From NCBI RefSeq assembly GCF_002305895.1, contig NZ_CP022203.1:186001-250000 (forward strand): a DNA stretch of 64,000 nt, written 5' to 3'. Under the pieces are notes generated by a model. The model was not told the DNA's origin and searched no databases. It saw only the letters and a list, made by a program, of their open reading frames with translations. Below, one piece after another: positions 10,001 through 17,930 of this stretch. The DNA is from Corallococcus macrosporus DSM 14697. Lineage in GTDB: Bacteria > Myxococcota > Myxococcia > Myxococcales > Myxococcaceae. Numbering within the stretch: the stretch's first letter is position 1; each line of letters begins with the position of its first letter. A program made the translations under genes and the position numbers.

Positions 10001-10248
10001 CCGGGCATGTCGCGCGTGGCGATGACCTGGATGTCCGCGGCGGGACGGCGCTGGGCGTCGAGCACGCGCCCTTGGAGCGAGTGATTGCCACGCGGTGGGG
10101 GCGTCGGAGGGGCGAGGCGGCGCGGCGACGGGCCGTGTCGGGCGGGGGCGGGCCTCGGGGCCGGGCTGCCCTGTCCACGGACGAGCGCCAGGGCCGCCAC
10201 GAGCGCGAGCGCGCCGAGGGTCACCATGACTGCGGGCTGCTTGCGCAT
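7075..10248 (-). CDS. Carboxypeptidase-regulatory-like repeat protein, 1057 aa
   Basis: Starts with a hydrophobic helix (VTLGALALVAALALV, about residues 9-23) that serves as signal or membrane anchor, then a Pro-rich linker. The rest is a string of about ten carboxypeptidase D regulatory-like / CNA-B-like beta-sandwich domains. Each carries variants of GRVVDAETSRPLEEAVVEL, DGTFAFAPL and PGTYTL. Such proteins are typically exported and are abundant in myxobacteria; no enzyme domain is present. It is read here as a surface or periplasmic structural/adhesive protein (inference). It stands between the PlsC and scramblase-like genes on the same strand, with 92 and 52 bp gaps. Confidence 0.85.
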   Translation of the reverse strand: MRKQPAVMVTLGALALVAALALVRGQGSPAPRPAPARHGPSPRRLAPPTPPPRGNHSLQGRVLDAQRRPAADIQVIATRDMPGESLSARPCDTLELELPLSSGECIGEPEELVRELVEAGHGAAPVVAQAVTSADGTFLLKDLPEGTVALWAASERHATWTPAVRTDARDVQLVLKAGLFLPGRVIAESATPLPGARLTLFHQDHARFFETRAGADGRFTFGPLPPGEYTVVATHEGLLTDSLQSVEAEELDPIVLHPPRRLSGRVLAQEQPVPGAEVHVEHTSQVTVTDDAGRFAFDSLSPGDYEVRAEHQGEHGFTMATLTEEGGDAEATVRLGTLIYLEGSVRDESGRPIARAQVGAAPPRGQSPPVDYAFTAQDGLFRLGPLRREAYIFNVLAPGYRGQLRDAVAAPGERLDFTLIPAHPLQGLVTDAQGKPVPGAYIDVDDETQAEADLFREEVDPAVSDEHGRFELTFIDPGSYTLVITHDDHLEERVEVKTPGPEIRVTLRGAARVEGTVTNRQGLPIPDMMLSLVDGRGEQPRQFADTDAEGHFVITSVAPGTYNLIAGMHTGASTPEVLRTVTVRGTETVDASLRLETGASVSGIVVDEHGRPVADAMVDADNLPTQLDGTSLATHTDAEGRFTLHHLMEGDCWLRASKDGYVFEDGRTPGRHSILSQGLARSGAQDVRLVLRSLGHIRGRVVRRDGSPITRFTLGEQTFRDPEGAFHVAIERAGLQRLTFEAPGLTRAVREVQVAEGEDVDLGEIRLEAGRLIRGRVVDAETSRPLEEAVVELHLPGDDDPWGEVAPVAAEVTGKDGTFAFAPLEARPLDVRVRTNRGHPWFRQRIGSGDENLELRVYPGARVEGTLTDRHGQPVEALVQLVPDGIDMSVGVEAAPGTFHATNVRAGTYTLSASSAQTLDGRLVTIHPRRVQLPPMGTVTFALTESTGTGTMRLGIRLPPRPPGSEQYQALLAGTLPPNLSAQQLRSRLRFGDLRASTRSHADTVVYENLPGGEYTFVVMVAEAGRPPRYAVHREPLYLEEGGTLERDIQVAPRLLP

Positions 10249-10340
10249 GCGGCCGTGTCCCCCCGGGCCTCGCGAGATTCCGGCTCGGGCCTCGGGTGGC
10301 CATCTTCCACCAGGGGTTCGCTCAGACGGAAGAGGGGCGC

Positions 10341-11093
10341 CTATGCGCCGGGCGTCAGCGCTTCGATGCGCGCTTTTTCCGAGACGATGAGATTCCGGAC
10401 GTGCTCACGCAGGGAGGCCACGTCGGTGAAGCCGCTGGGGTCGACGGGGGGCATGACCTGCACGTGGCAGCGGGCGGTGGTCTCCAGCACCAGGCCGTGC
10501 TTGGGCAGGGTGCGCGCGGTGCCGGTGAGGACCACGGGGATGATGGGGCAGCGCTGCTTCAGGGCCAGCGCGAAGGCGCCATCCTTGAAGGGCTTCACGA
10601 CGCCGTCCTCGGAGCGCGTGCCTTCGGGGAACATGAGGATGGGCACGCCGCGAGACAGCCAGTATTCGCAGTCCGCCATCATCTTCATGATGCTCGTCTT
10701 GTCGCCGCGCACCAGGGGGACATAGCGGTTGAGCCGCATGTTCCAGCCGATGAGGGGCAGCTTGAAGTTCGACGCCTTGGAGACCCACTTGAAGGGGCGG
10801 TAGAGGCCGAAGAGGACCAGGATGTCGCCGAGCGACTCGTGGTTGGATACGAGCACGGCCGGGCCGCGCCAGGGCAGGTGTTCGCGGCCGTCGACCTTCA
10901 GGTGCCACAGCGGGTTGACGTAGAAGTAGAGCTGCGCCCAGAAGCACGAATACAGGTGCAGGACGCGCCCGTTCCGGTCGAACGGCAGCGTGACGGCCCA
11001 CACCAGCACGGCGCCGATGAAGAGCGCGGTGCTGGAGAGCAGCAGGAACGACCAGAAGACGATGGAGAAGAGGAGTCGAATGGCGCGCGGCAG
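10341..11093 (-). CDS. plsC: 1-acyl-sn-glycerol-3-phosphate acyltransferase (PlsC family)
   Basis: An inner-membrane LPLAT-family acyltransferase that would acylate lysophosphatidic acid in phospholipid synthesis. The N-terminal TM segment LLFSIVFWSFLLLSSTALF is followed by the catalytic HX4D motif in VSNHESLGD and the acyl-acceptor motif MFPEGTRS. The C-terminal region has PIIPVVLTGTART, typical of the family. The open frame reaches an ATG at 11237, but that would overlap the preceding gene by 95 bp and add an unrelated Arg/Ser-rich leader. A CTG at 11093 gives the natural family N-terminus (PRAIRLLFS). No in-frame ATG/GTG lies nearby, so the start remains uncertain. Confidence 0.85.
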   Translation of the reverse strand: MPRAIRLLFSIVFWSFLLLSSTALFIGAVLVWAVTLPFDRNGRVLHLYSCFWAQLYFYVNPLWHLKVDGREHLPWRGPAVLVSNHESLGDILVLFGLYRPFKWVSKASNFKLPLIGWNMRLNRYVPLVRGDKTSIMKMMADCEYWLSRGVPILMFPEGTRSEDGVVKPFKDGAFALALKQRCPIIPVVLTGTARTLPKHGLVLETTARCHVQVMPPVDPSGFTDVASLREHVRNLIVSEKARIEALTPGA

Positions 11094-11142
11094 TGTGCCA
11101 CAGGCCCGCGACGTGTGGGGTTGTACTTGGAGGTGCCCGCGC

Positions 11143-11712
11143 CTACGTCTGAAGTCTCGGACGCATCGTGAATCCGCGGAGGATGCGAACCCCGTTGGCG
11201 ATGACGCCGAGCGCCAGGAGCGCGACCGTCGCGACACTGCTGAGCGCCAGTAGCCCCTTGATGGCGCGGTGCTGAAGCAGGGCCCACTCGACGATGCCCG
11301 CGAGCTCGGGAGGGGGGATCCACGTCACTCGGACATATTCGAGGTGAGACGCGCCCTGCTGAGCCAGGAGCAGGAGGGTGTTCAAGGCAGGGATGAATGC
11401 CAACAGGGCCACTGTACGTGAGGACTTCACGACATGAGCCCAGAGCCCTGCGATGAGCATGACCAGCGACAGCCCGGTGACTAGCGGCGTGAAGGCGTTC
11501 ACGTTGCCCTTGAGCTGATGGTAGATGATTCGTTCGAAGGGGGAGTTCGGGAAGAAGAGTCCGTTGGGCTGGACCGGCGTGCCGTCGATGACGAACACCT
11601 CGCAGCCGTAGCCCAGTATCAGGGGCGCGGAGAGGACGAGCCCAAGCCCGAGGCCGCCGAGCAGCGGCACCCACTTGCTCTGGCATGCTTCGACGCAGCG
11701 CTCAATCCACAT
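11143..11712 (-). CDS. Hypothetical four-TM membrane protein, 189 aa
   Basis: Not recognised. The protein has four predicted TM segments: about residues 14-35 (WVPLLGGLGLGLVLSAPLIL), 75-95, 100-118 and 155-178. An extracytoplasmic loop follows the first segment (FVIDGTPVQPNGLFFPNSPF). It contains Cys6, Cys10 and Cys37 but no known motif. It lies 47 bp after the alpha/beta hydrolase gene and just before the PlsC gene on the same strand. The coding call rests on a coherent hydropathy pattern and on less extreme codon use than neighbours; slightly lower local GC may indicate acquisition. Confidence 0.6.
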   Translation of the reverse strand: MWIERCVEACQSKWVPLLGGLGLGLVLSAPLILGYGCEVFVIDGTPVQPNGLFFPNSPFERIIYHQLKGNVNAFTPLVTGLSLVMLIAGLWAHVVKSSRTVALLAFIPALNTLLLLAQQGASHLEYVRVTWIPPPELAGIVEWALLQHRAIKGLLALSSVATVALLALGVIANGVRILRGFTMRPRLQT

Positions 11713-11759
11713 GGAGACTAGTCTGCTTCAGTTCGCGGCCGGCTGGAAAGCCGCGGGGC

Positions 11760-12629
11760 TTACCGGGCAAACAGTGATGTGAGAATGGACTCGGCATGTG
11801 TCCACAGCAGCGCGCCCCCTGCGTCTGGGACCACATGGCGCCGTGCCGTGGGAATCCTCGATGCGAGTGCCTGTCCATGGTCGGGTGAGTGAACGGTGCT
11901 GGTATCGAGTGCGCCGTACCAGAGGTCCACCGGCACGGTGAGGGACTCGAGTTCGAAGGGCCAGCGGGACATGGCCAGCACGGTGTCTCGTGCGTAGCCC
12001 GCAGTCCCTTGGGAGAAGGCTTCGTCGAGCGCGCGCCGGTAGGCCTCGGCGAAACGCGGCTCGGTGTACACGGCGCGGTCGGCTTCATGGCTCATGCCGA
12101 TGACCATGTTCCACATCAGCTCAGCGCTCATCCCCGCGAAGAACGCCTCGGCCTGCGCGGGGTCCGTGGCGGTGAGCGCAACCAGCTTCGCGACGTCCGG
12201 ATGAAGCAAAGCACGCATGGCGGGGTGTGCCAGCTCGTCGCCACCTGAAACAATCGCGACGCCCTCCACCACCCGTGCGGCCGCGCAGGCGAGCGCGAAG
12301 GGCGCGCCCTGGGAGAAGCCCACCGCGCGGAGCCCGCTCAGTGCCTGGGTCGCGCTGAAGTGCCGGAGGTCCGTGGCCCAGTCCAGGAGGCTCCGCCCTG
12401 GCAGGGGCGTGGAAGCTCCCAGCCCCGGCCGGTCCACGGAGATGAGCCGGACGCCAGCCTCCGCCAACACCGCCGCGCCGAAGCCCAGCCAGCGGCTGGT
12501 CGCCGCTCCCGGGCAGAGCAACACGGGCCTCCCGGTGAGAGGCCCCCATTCACTCCAGCCCAGCACGCGTCCGTCGGGCAGCTTCGTCGTTCCTTGTCGC
12601 TCGGGGGCCTGGATGTCGGGAGGTGTCAT
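11760..12629 (-). CDS. Alpha/beta hydrolase with doubtful catalytic histidine
   Basis: A 289-aa alpha/beta-hydrolase fold: oxyanion-loop strand VLLCPGAATSRW, strand LISVDRPGLGAST, and nucleophile elbow GFSQG at 104-108 (Ser106). The acid region is WYGALDTSTVHS. At the usual catalytic-His position (PxAGHxxP) the sequence reads VPDAGGALLWTH, so the canonical Gly-His pair is Gly-Gly. The His of WTH five residues later might substitute, or the protein may be non-hydrolytic. Substrate unknown. Transcribed towards the small membrane-protein gene. Confidence 0.75.
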   Translation of the reverse strand: MTPPDIQAPERQGTTKLPDGRVLGWSEWGPLTGRPVLLCPGAATSRWLGFGAAVLAEAGVRLISVDRPGLGASTPLPGRSLLDWATDLRHFSATQALSGLRAVGFSQGAPFALACAAARVVEGVAIVSGGDELAHPAMRALLHPDVAKLVALTATDPAQAEAFFAGMSAELMWNMVIGMSHEADRAVYTEPRFAEAYRRALDEAFSQGTAGYARDTVLAMSRWPFELESLTVPVDLWYGALDTSTVHSPDHGQALASRIPTARRHVVPDAGGALLWTHAESILTSLFAR

Positions 12630-12704
12630 GTCGCGAAGAGTCGCTGCGGGGGCCGGAACCTGACAGTGCCTTCCATCTGATAGGCTCCAAGCACGGCAAC
12701 CTGG

Positions 12705-15700
12705 CTACCCGGCCTTCAGCACGGACACCGGCGCGGGCGCGGGGGATTCACCCTGCGTGGCGTCCAGCGTCTGCACGCGCGCGCCCTCCGCGGCGAAGGC
12801 GTCCCGCAGCCAGGGGTGGCAGGTGAAGGCGATGACCTGCTGGTGCTCGGACAGCTTCGCCAGCAGGTGGATGGCGCCGCGCGCCCGCTCCGGGTCGAAG
12901 TTCACCAGCACGTCATCGACGATGAGCGGCAGCGCCCCGCGCGTCTCTCCGAAGTCCCGCACCACCGCCAGCCGGAACGCGAGGTAGAGCTGTTCGCGCG
13001 TCCCCCGGGAGAGCTGCGCCGCGCTCCAGTCACGCTGGCCGTCGCCCACGCGCAGCTCGCGCTCCTCGCCCGTGGGGATGAAGACGCGCTGGTAGCGTCC
13101 CTGCGTGAGCGTGGCGAAGTGCTCCGAGGCGAGCTGCACCACGCGCGGCTGCTGCTCCTCCTCGAAGCGGCGCCGGGCCCGGGCCAGCAGCGCCAGCGTC
13201 AGCCGGTCCGCCGCGTACTGCATCGCCAGCTCGGCGGCCCGGGCGCGCAGGGACTCCTCGACGATGCGCAGCTTCGCCAGCGCGTCGTCGTTCTCCCACT
13301 GCTCTAGCTGGTGACTCAGGGCGCCGCGCTCCGTGAGCACCGCCTTCAGCCGCTCCTGGGCCTCCGCCTGCCTGGCGCGCAGTGACTCCAGCTCCACGCG
13401 CAGGCCCTGCTCGCCGCCGACGTCGATGAGCGCTTGGCGCGCCGGCGTCTCCGACAAGCCCGTCCGCGCCTCGATGCGATGCGACAGCTCCCGCGTCCGG
13501 CCCGTCAGCTCCACATACCGGCGCGCCTGCGCGGCGCGGCGGCGGAAGGTCTCCTCGTCGGCGCTGCCACCTTCGGCCAGCAGCGTCGCCAGCGCGGCTT
13601 CCTCGTCGCGGCTCAGCCCGTCCAGCCGCGCCTTCTCCGCCCGCTGCTCGTGCCACTTCTCCTCGAGCGTCCTGCGCTCCAGGCTCCGCGCGCGCTCCGC
13701 CTCCAGCGCCGCCACCACGCGCGACGCCAGGGGCTCCATGACGCCGGCGTCCAGCTCGCGGGCCTCCGTTGCACCGGGGACGAGCTCCGCCACCACGGCC
13801 TCCGCCCACAGCCGTGACGTCACCAGCGCGCAGGACTGTGCGTCCGCCGAGAGCGCGGCCTCCTCCGCGCCCACGTCCAGGAGTCGCTGGCGGAGCGCCG
13901 CCGCGTCCCGCCACAACGCCAGCGCCGCGGACGCGGCCAGCGTGGTGGGGAAGCGCCGCTCGGACAGCAGGGCCGCCAGCTCCGCGCCCAACTGCTCCTG
14001 CCGCGCCTCCGCCTCGCCCACGGCTTCACTCGCGCGGTGCTCCTCGCGCCGCGCGGCGGTGTGCTCGGCGTGCAGTTGCTCCCGCTCCCGTTGGAGCTGC
14101 TCGCGCCGCCCCGCCCGCTCCAGCGCATCCGCCAGCGCCGCCTCCCGGGCCGCCATGTCCGCCGCCGTGGCCACCAGGTTGAGCCCGGCCTCGGACGCCG
14201 CGGACAGCAGCTCGCGATGCAGCACCTCCTCCCGCGCGGCCAGCCCCATCAAGGCCGAGCGCAGCCGCTCCTCCTCCTGCTGGCGCCAGCGCTGGCGCTC
14301 GCGATGGGCCTCCACGTCCGCGTCGCGCGCCGTCTCCACGCGCCGCCGGGCCAGCTCCAGGACGCCCGTCAGCAGCAACCCCCCCACGAGGCACAGCGCG
14401 CCCACCAGGTTCCCCGCCAGCAGCCACGCCGTCACCGCGAGCACCACCACCACCGCCGCGACGGCCGGCACCCACCACGCGGGCAGCACCGCCGCCGTCA
14501 CCTGCGGCTCACCCTGCGTGCGGACGCCCTCGAAGTGCCGGTGCAGCTCGGCCCGCTGCTCCGACAGGCGCTCCAGCTCCGCGCGCACGGTGCGCAGCCG
14601 CCCCAGCCCCGCCTGTTGCTGGCGGATCCGCGACGCCCGCTCCTCCGGCAGCGTCGACAGCTCTCCGTCCACTCGCGCCAGCGCGCCGTCCAGCCGCTCC
14701 CGCTCCGAGACGGCCCGCGCCCACGCGCCCTCCGCCTCGCGATGCGCGACCTCGGCCGTGCCCAGCCGGAGCGCCAGCTCCTCCAGCGTCACGCGGACGC
14801 TCACGCTCAGGTCCAACGCCAGCAGGCCGGGCCCATCCACCGGCAGGCCCAGCTCGCGCAGCGCCAGCTCCACCTGCCGCTGCTTCTCCGCCAGGGCGGC
14901 CCGGCGGGAGGGCAGGGCGCGCAGCAGCGCGGCGCCCTCGGTGTACGCCGCCAGGGCCTGGCCCAGCGCCTCCTCGCGTCCACGGACGCCAGACGGCGCG
15001 GACAGCCGCTCCAGCCCGGCCTCCACCGTGGCCAGCCGCTCCGCCAGCCGGGCCCCCTCCGCGCGGTAGCTCCGGCGCCGGTGCAGGCTGTCCTCCAGCC
15101 GCGACTCTCCCGCCTCGGGGAAGGTCTCCAGCGCGGGCAGCGTCGCCAGCTCCGCGCGGGCCTGCGCCAGCGCCGCCACGTCCCCGAGCGCCGCCTCCAG
15201 CCGCGTCAGCCGCTCCAGCGCGGTCCCCGTCTCCTGGAGCGCCGCTTCCAGCGTGCGTTGCTCCTCCCCCAGCGCGCCCAGCCGCTCCTTCTCCGCGAAG
15301 TAGCGCGCGGGCCGGTCCCCCTCCTGCCGCAGCCGGGCCTGGACGTCCTCCAGGGCCTTCAGCGTCTCGTTGAGGGACGGCTTCACGCCGTTGGGCTTGT
15401 AGATGCCCTCCGTGCTCTTGCGGAGCTGGTCCATGACCTCCGGCAGCCGGCGCGCGCCGCGCATGCTGGCTGCGACCAGCGCCTCGGAGGCGCCTCGCTG
15501 CTCCGTGAGCCGCTCGAAGCCGGCCAGCTCGTCCAGGCGGAAGGCGAACACGTCGAAGAACAGCTCGCGGGACACGTGGGCCAGCGCGCCCTCCAGCCAC
15601 TCCTTGGACAGCTCCTGTCCGTCCGCGTCCCGTACCAGGAGCTCGCCCTCGGACGCGCGTCGGCTCGCGATGCGGCGCACCAGAAGCGGGCCCGCGCTGG

Positions 15701-15935
15701 TGGTCAGCGTCAGCTCGCCGCCGAACGCGCCGCCGTGGGCGGGCTCGTAGCGCTCCGGCTGCCCGCGCTTCTCGAAGCCGAACAGCATGCTGCGCAGGAA
15801 GGCCAGCAGCGTGCTCTTCCCCGCCTCGTTGGGGCCGTACAGCAGGTGCAGCCCCGGGCCCAGCTCGCGCGTGAGGCCGGCGAAGCGGCCAAAGCCGAGC
15901 ACGCGCAGCGCGTCGATGCGCAGTCCGGGCTTCAT
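12705..15935 (-). CDS. YhaN-like AAA/SMC-type ATPase (Rad50/SbcC relative)
   Basis: A 1076-aa Rad50/SbcC-like ATPase. Walker A is GPNEAGKST (34-42), in the family context LHLLYGPNEAGKSTLL. Long coiled coils occupy most of 170-900, interrupted near residue 480 by two adjacent hydrophobic helices (WWVPAVAAVVVVLAVTAWLL and the next), as in YhaN proteins. The C-terminal ABC signature is in AAQLSRGTREQLYLAFRLA and Walker B in LPLIVDDVLVNFD. It should drive DNA end processing with the nuclease encoded just upstream; the TM pair suggests membrane attachment. The ATG at 15935 overlaps the nuclease stop as ATGA, implying translational coupling. A longer upstream open frame is antisense-like, Gly/Arg-rich and rejected. 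Confidence 0.9.
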   Translation of the reverse strand: MKPGLRIDALRVLGFGRFAGLTRELGPGLHLLYGPNEAGKSTLLAFLRSMLFGFEKRGQPERYEPAHGGAFGGELTLTTSAGPLLVRRIASRRASEGELLVRDADGQELSKEWLEGALAHVSRELFFDVFAFRLDELAGFERLTEQRGASEALVAASMRGARRLPEVMDQLRKSTEGIYKPNGVKPSLNETLKALEDVQARLRQEGDRPARYFAEKERLGALGEEQRTLEAALQETGTALERLTRLEAALGDVAALAQARAELATLPALETFPEAGESRLEDSLHRRRSYRAEGARLAERLATVEAGLERLSAPSGVRGREEALGQALAAYTEGAALLRALPSRRAALAEKQRQVELALRELGLPVDGPGLLALDLSVSVRVTLEELALRLGTAEVAHREAEGAWARAVSERERLDGALARVDGELSTLPEERASRIRQQQAGLGRLRTVRAELERLSEQRAELHRHFEGVRTQGEPQVTAAVLPAWWVPAVAAVVVVLAVTAWLLAGNLVGALCLVGGLLLTGVLELARRRVETARDADVEAHRERQRWRQQEEERLRSALMGLAAREEVLHRELLSAASEAGLNLVATAADMAAREAALADALERAGRREQLQREREQLHAEHTAARREEHRASEAVGEAEARQEQLGAELAALLSERRFPTTLAASAALALWRDAAALRQRLLDVGAEEAALSADAQSCALVTSRLWAEAVVAELVPGATEARELDAGVMEPLASRVVAALEAERARSLERRTLEEKWHEQRAEKARLDGLSRDEEAALATLLAEGGSADEETFRRRAAQARRYVELTGRTRELSHRIEARTGLSETPARQALIDVGGEQGLRVELESLRARQAEAQERLKAVLTERGALSHQLEQWENDDALAKLRIVEESLRARAAELAMQYAADRLTLALLARARRRFEEEQQPRVVQLASEHFATLTQGRYQRVFIPTGEERELRVGDGQRDWSAAQLSRGTREQLYLAFRLAVVRDFGETRGALPLIVDDVLVNFDPERARGAIHLLAKLSEHQQVIAFTCHPWLRDAFAAEGARVQTLDATQGESPAPAPVSVLKAG

Positions 15936-17185
15936 GACGGCTCCTCCTCGTGCAGCGACTCCACGCCCTGCATCGCCGCCTGCACCACCCACTCCGCGCG
16001 CGGCGTCTCCAGCGCGTCCACGCCCAGGCGCTTCAACCGCTGACTCAGCGTGCCCAGCGCCTCCTCCTCCCACAGCCGCGCCAGCGCCGCCGGGTCCTCC
16101 GCGAGGAAGCCCACCTCGTCCAGCAGCGTGCGCGCGAAGCCGCCCGCCGCGCACACCGCCTCCAGGTCCACCTCCGGCCGGCTGCCGTCCCGCAGCGACT
16201 CCAGCAGCACGGGCGGGTGGCCCTTCGCGAGCTGTTCGCGCAGGTCCCCCTCCAACTGCGCCAGCGCGCCGGGCCGGGCCAGCTCGCGGTGCAGCGGGCC
16301 CCTGCCGGTGAGGGTGAGCCGCACCGCGTGGCCGTCCAGCTCCGGAGCGCAGCGCGCCTCCACGCCTTCCAGCGCGCTGGCCAGCAGCCCGTCCAGCGTG
16401 CTGATGCCGGACAGCGGCACCTCCAGCTTGTGCCAGCGCACGCCATCCACCGGGATGAAGCGCCGCCGCATGCCGCCGTCCTCCACCTCCACCAATATGC
16501 AGCCGCGCGGACCGGTTTCATGCGCGTGCCGGCCCTGCGGGTTGCCCGGGTACACCGCCACGCCCCCGCCGGGGAGCAGGTGCTCGGCGCGCGTGTGGAC
16601 GTGGCCCAGCGCCCAGTAGTCCAGCCCGCGCGAGCCCAGGCCCGCGGTGGTGCAGGGCGCGTAGTTGGCGTGGCCCTCCGCGCCGCCCAGGTTGGCGTGC
16701 AGCAGCCCCACGCTGAAGCCGTCCCCGGTGCGGCGGAAGCGCGCGGAGAGGTCGTCGCGCACCTCCACGTCCGGATAGGAGATGCCCTGCACGCGGCACA
16801 GGCGCCGGCCCTCGCGCTTCACCTCCACCTCTTCCCAGTCCGGGCCGAACACCTTCACCGAGGCGGGCAGCCCCAGCGCGCCGGAGTCTCCGCTCAGCGG
16901 GTCATGGTTGCCGTGGACGATGAAGGTGGAGATGCCCGCGGCGTCCAGCCGGCCCAGCTCGCGCCGCAGCGCCAGCCGCGCGCGCACCGAGCGGTCCTTC
17001 ACGTCGAAGAGGTCGCCAGCGAGCAGCAGGAAGGCCACCCGTTCACGCAGGCAGACCTCCGTGATGCGCGTGAGCGCGCGGAACGTCGAGTCCTGGAAGC
17101 GCCCCAGGAGCGGCCCCTGGGTGGCGACGCCCCGGAAAGGCGTGTCCAGGTGCAGGTCGGCGGCATGAACGAACTTGAAGGGCAT
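15932..17185 (-). CDS. Mre11/SbcD-like DNA exonuclease (YhaO family)
   Basis: A 417-aa metallophosphoesterase with the Mre11 motif series: D10-x-H12 (AADLHLD), G57-D58 (LLLAGDLFD), G92NHD95 (VHGNHD), LLHANLG and ALGHVHTR. The Mn-dependent two-metal site therefore appears complete. The C-terminal third forms the YhaO cap. It pairs with the downstream YhaN-like ATPase through an ATGA overlap, as in Rad50-Mre11 type repair complexes. The start at 17185 (MPFKFVHAADLH) places the first metal ligand where the family has it. A further ~86 codons of open frame upstream are Arg/Pro-rich and not family-like. Confidence 0.92.
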   Translation of the reverse strand: MPFKFVHAADLHLDTPFRGVATQGPLLGRFQDSTFRALTRITEVCLRERVAFLLLAGDLFDVKDRSVRARLALRRELGRLDAAGISTFIVHGNHDPLSGDSGALGLPASVKVFGPDWEEVEVKREGRRLCRVQGISYPDVEVRDDLSARFRRTGDGFSVGLLHANLGGAEGHANYAPCTTAGLGSRGLDYWALGHVHTRAEHLLPGGGVAVYPGNPQGRHAHETGPRGCILVEVEDGGMRRRFIPVDGVRWHKLEVPLSGISTLDGLLASALEGVEARCAPELDGHAVRLTLTGRGPLHRELARPGALAQLEGDLREQLAKGHPPVLLESLRDGSRPEVDLEAVCAAGGFARTLLDEVGFLAEDPAALARLWEEEALGTLSQRLKRLGVDALETPRAEWVVQAAMQGVESLHEEEPS

Positions 17186-17394
17186 GGCGCGGGGTCCACC
17201 GTACCCGATGCGGCCAGGGGACCCGACATTCCGGCCCGGCCGCCCGGTCGCTGGCCGACAGCCGCTCGCCCCTGGGTTCGCGGGGGACGTCGAGTCGCGA
17301 CCAGACCGGGTGTTGCGGGGCGGACAGAGCGCATGCCCGCGCGGCACCGCCCCGGGCCCGGGGGGCTCACCAGCCAGGTTGTCCCGTGCGGGGT

Positions 17395-17430
17395 CAAAAG
17401 CGGACCGGGGCCCGGGAAGCGCCCCGGACC
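17395..17430 (-). terminator. Probable intrinsic terminator of the Gly-rich lipoprotein gene
   Basis: On the minus strand, an about 10-bp stem (arms at 17421-17430 and 17402-17411, one mismatch) encloses a GC-rich loop. It is followed by GCTTTTG, a short U-run. It sits about 35 nt downstream of the lipoprotein stop codon. Confidence 0.5.
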
Positions 17431-17464
17431 CCAGTGGCTTCACGCTCGCGGCGTGACGAGGCGG

Positions 17465-17785
17465 CTACTGCTGGCCTTCCGGGCTGTGCGTCCCGGGGTC
17501 CATGGTGTCGTCATCCATCATCCCGGAGCCGCCGGTGCCCGCGTCATCCATCATCCCGGAGCCGCCGGTGCCCGCGTCATAGCCCTGAATCTCCTGGCCG
17601 CCGCCGCCGGTGCCGCCCATGTCCTCACTGGGGGTCTGATAGCCGCCCTGACCGCTGCCACCCGTGCCCTCCATGCCCGGCGTCGTCGTGGTCCCCTGCT
17701 GGTCACGGTTCTGTTCCCTGCATCCCGTGACGGACATGGCCACCGCCACCGCGCCCAGCACCATCCACCGATTGAGAGCCTGCAT
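17465..17785 (-). CDS. Small Gly-rich lipoprotein with duplicated 11-residue unit
   Basis: A 106-aa protein. The N-terminus MQALNRWMVLGAVAVAMSVT leads into a lipobox (SVTG-Cys22), so it should be a lipidated envelope protein. The mature part is unstructured, rich in Gly, Thr, Ser, Asp and Met. An 11-aa unit, DAGTGGSGMMD, is present twice in direct succession from an exact 33-bp DNA duplication. The ATG at 17785 is preceded by AGGAGG at good spacing. No enzymatic motif; role unknown. It is flanked by the nuclease gene downstream and the methyltransferase operon upstream, with its own apparent terminator. Confidence 0.75.
   Translation of the reverse strand: MQALNRWMVLGAVAVAMSVTGCREQNRDQQGTTTTPGMEGTGGSGQGGYQTPSEDMGGTGGGGQEIQGYDAGTGGSGMMDDAGTGGSGMMDDDTMDPGTHSPEGQQ
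17512..17577. repeat. Perfect 33-bp tandem duplication
   Basis: Two identical copies (17512-17544 and 17545-17577), beginning CATCCATCATCCC and ending GTGCCCGCGT. They stay in frame in the lipoprotein gene and encode the doubled DAGTGGSGMMD unit. Identity at every base implies a recent event and possible length polymorphism. Confidence 0.95.
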
Positions 17786-17930
17786 CGAGATTCCTCCTGA
17801 GTAGCGACTGGCCCAAGGCTGGGGGCGCTCTCCGCCCGGCGCACCTCGCCCCTTCGGACGTTGCGCATGCCCGCCCGCTCACCGGCCGGACGGCCAGGGG
17901 CTCGCGTCACCCAGGCGTCGCCGCCCGGCC

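Noticed and set aside
14037-17800. Plus-strand frames opposite the YhaN/YhaO-like genes
   Set aside because: Antisense shadows; the minus strand carries intact Walker and Mre11 motifs.
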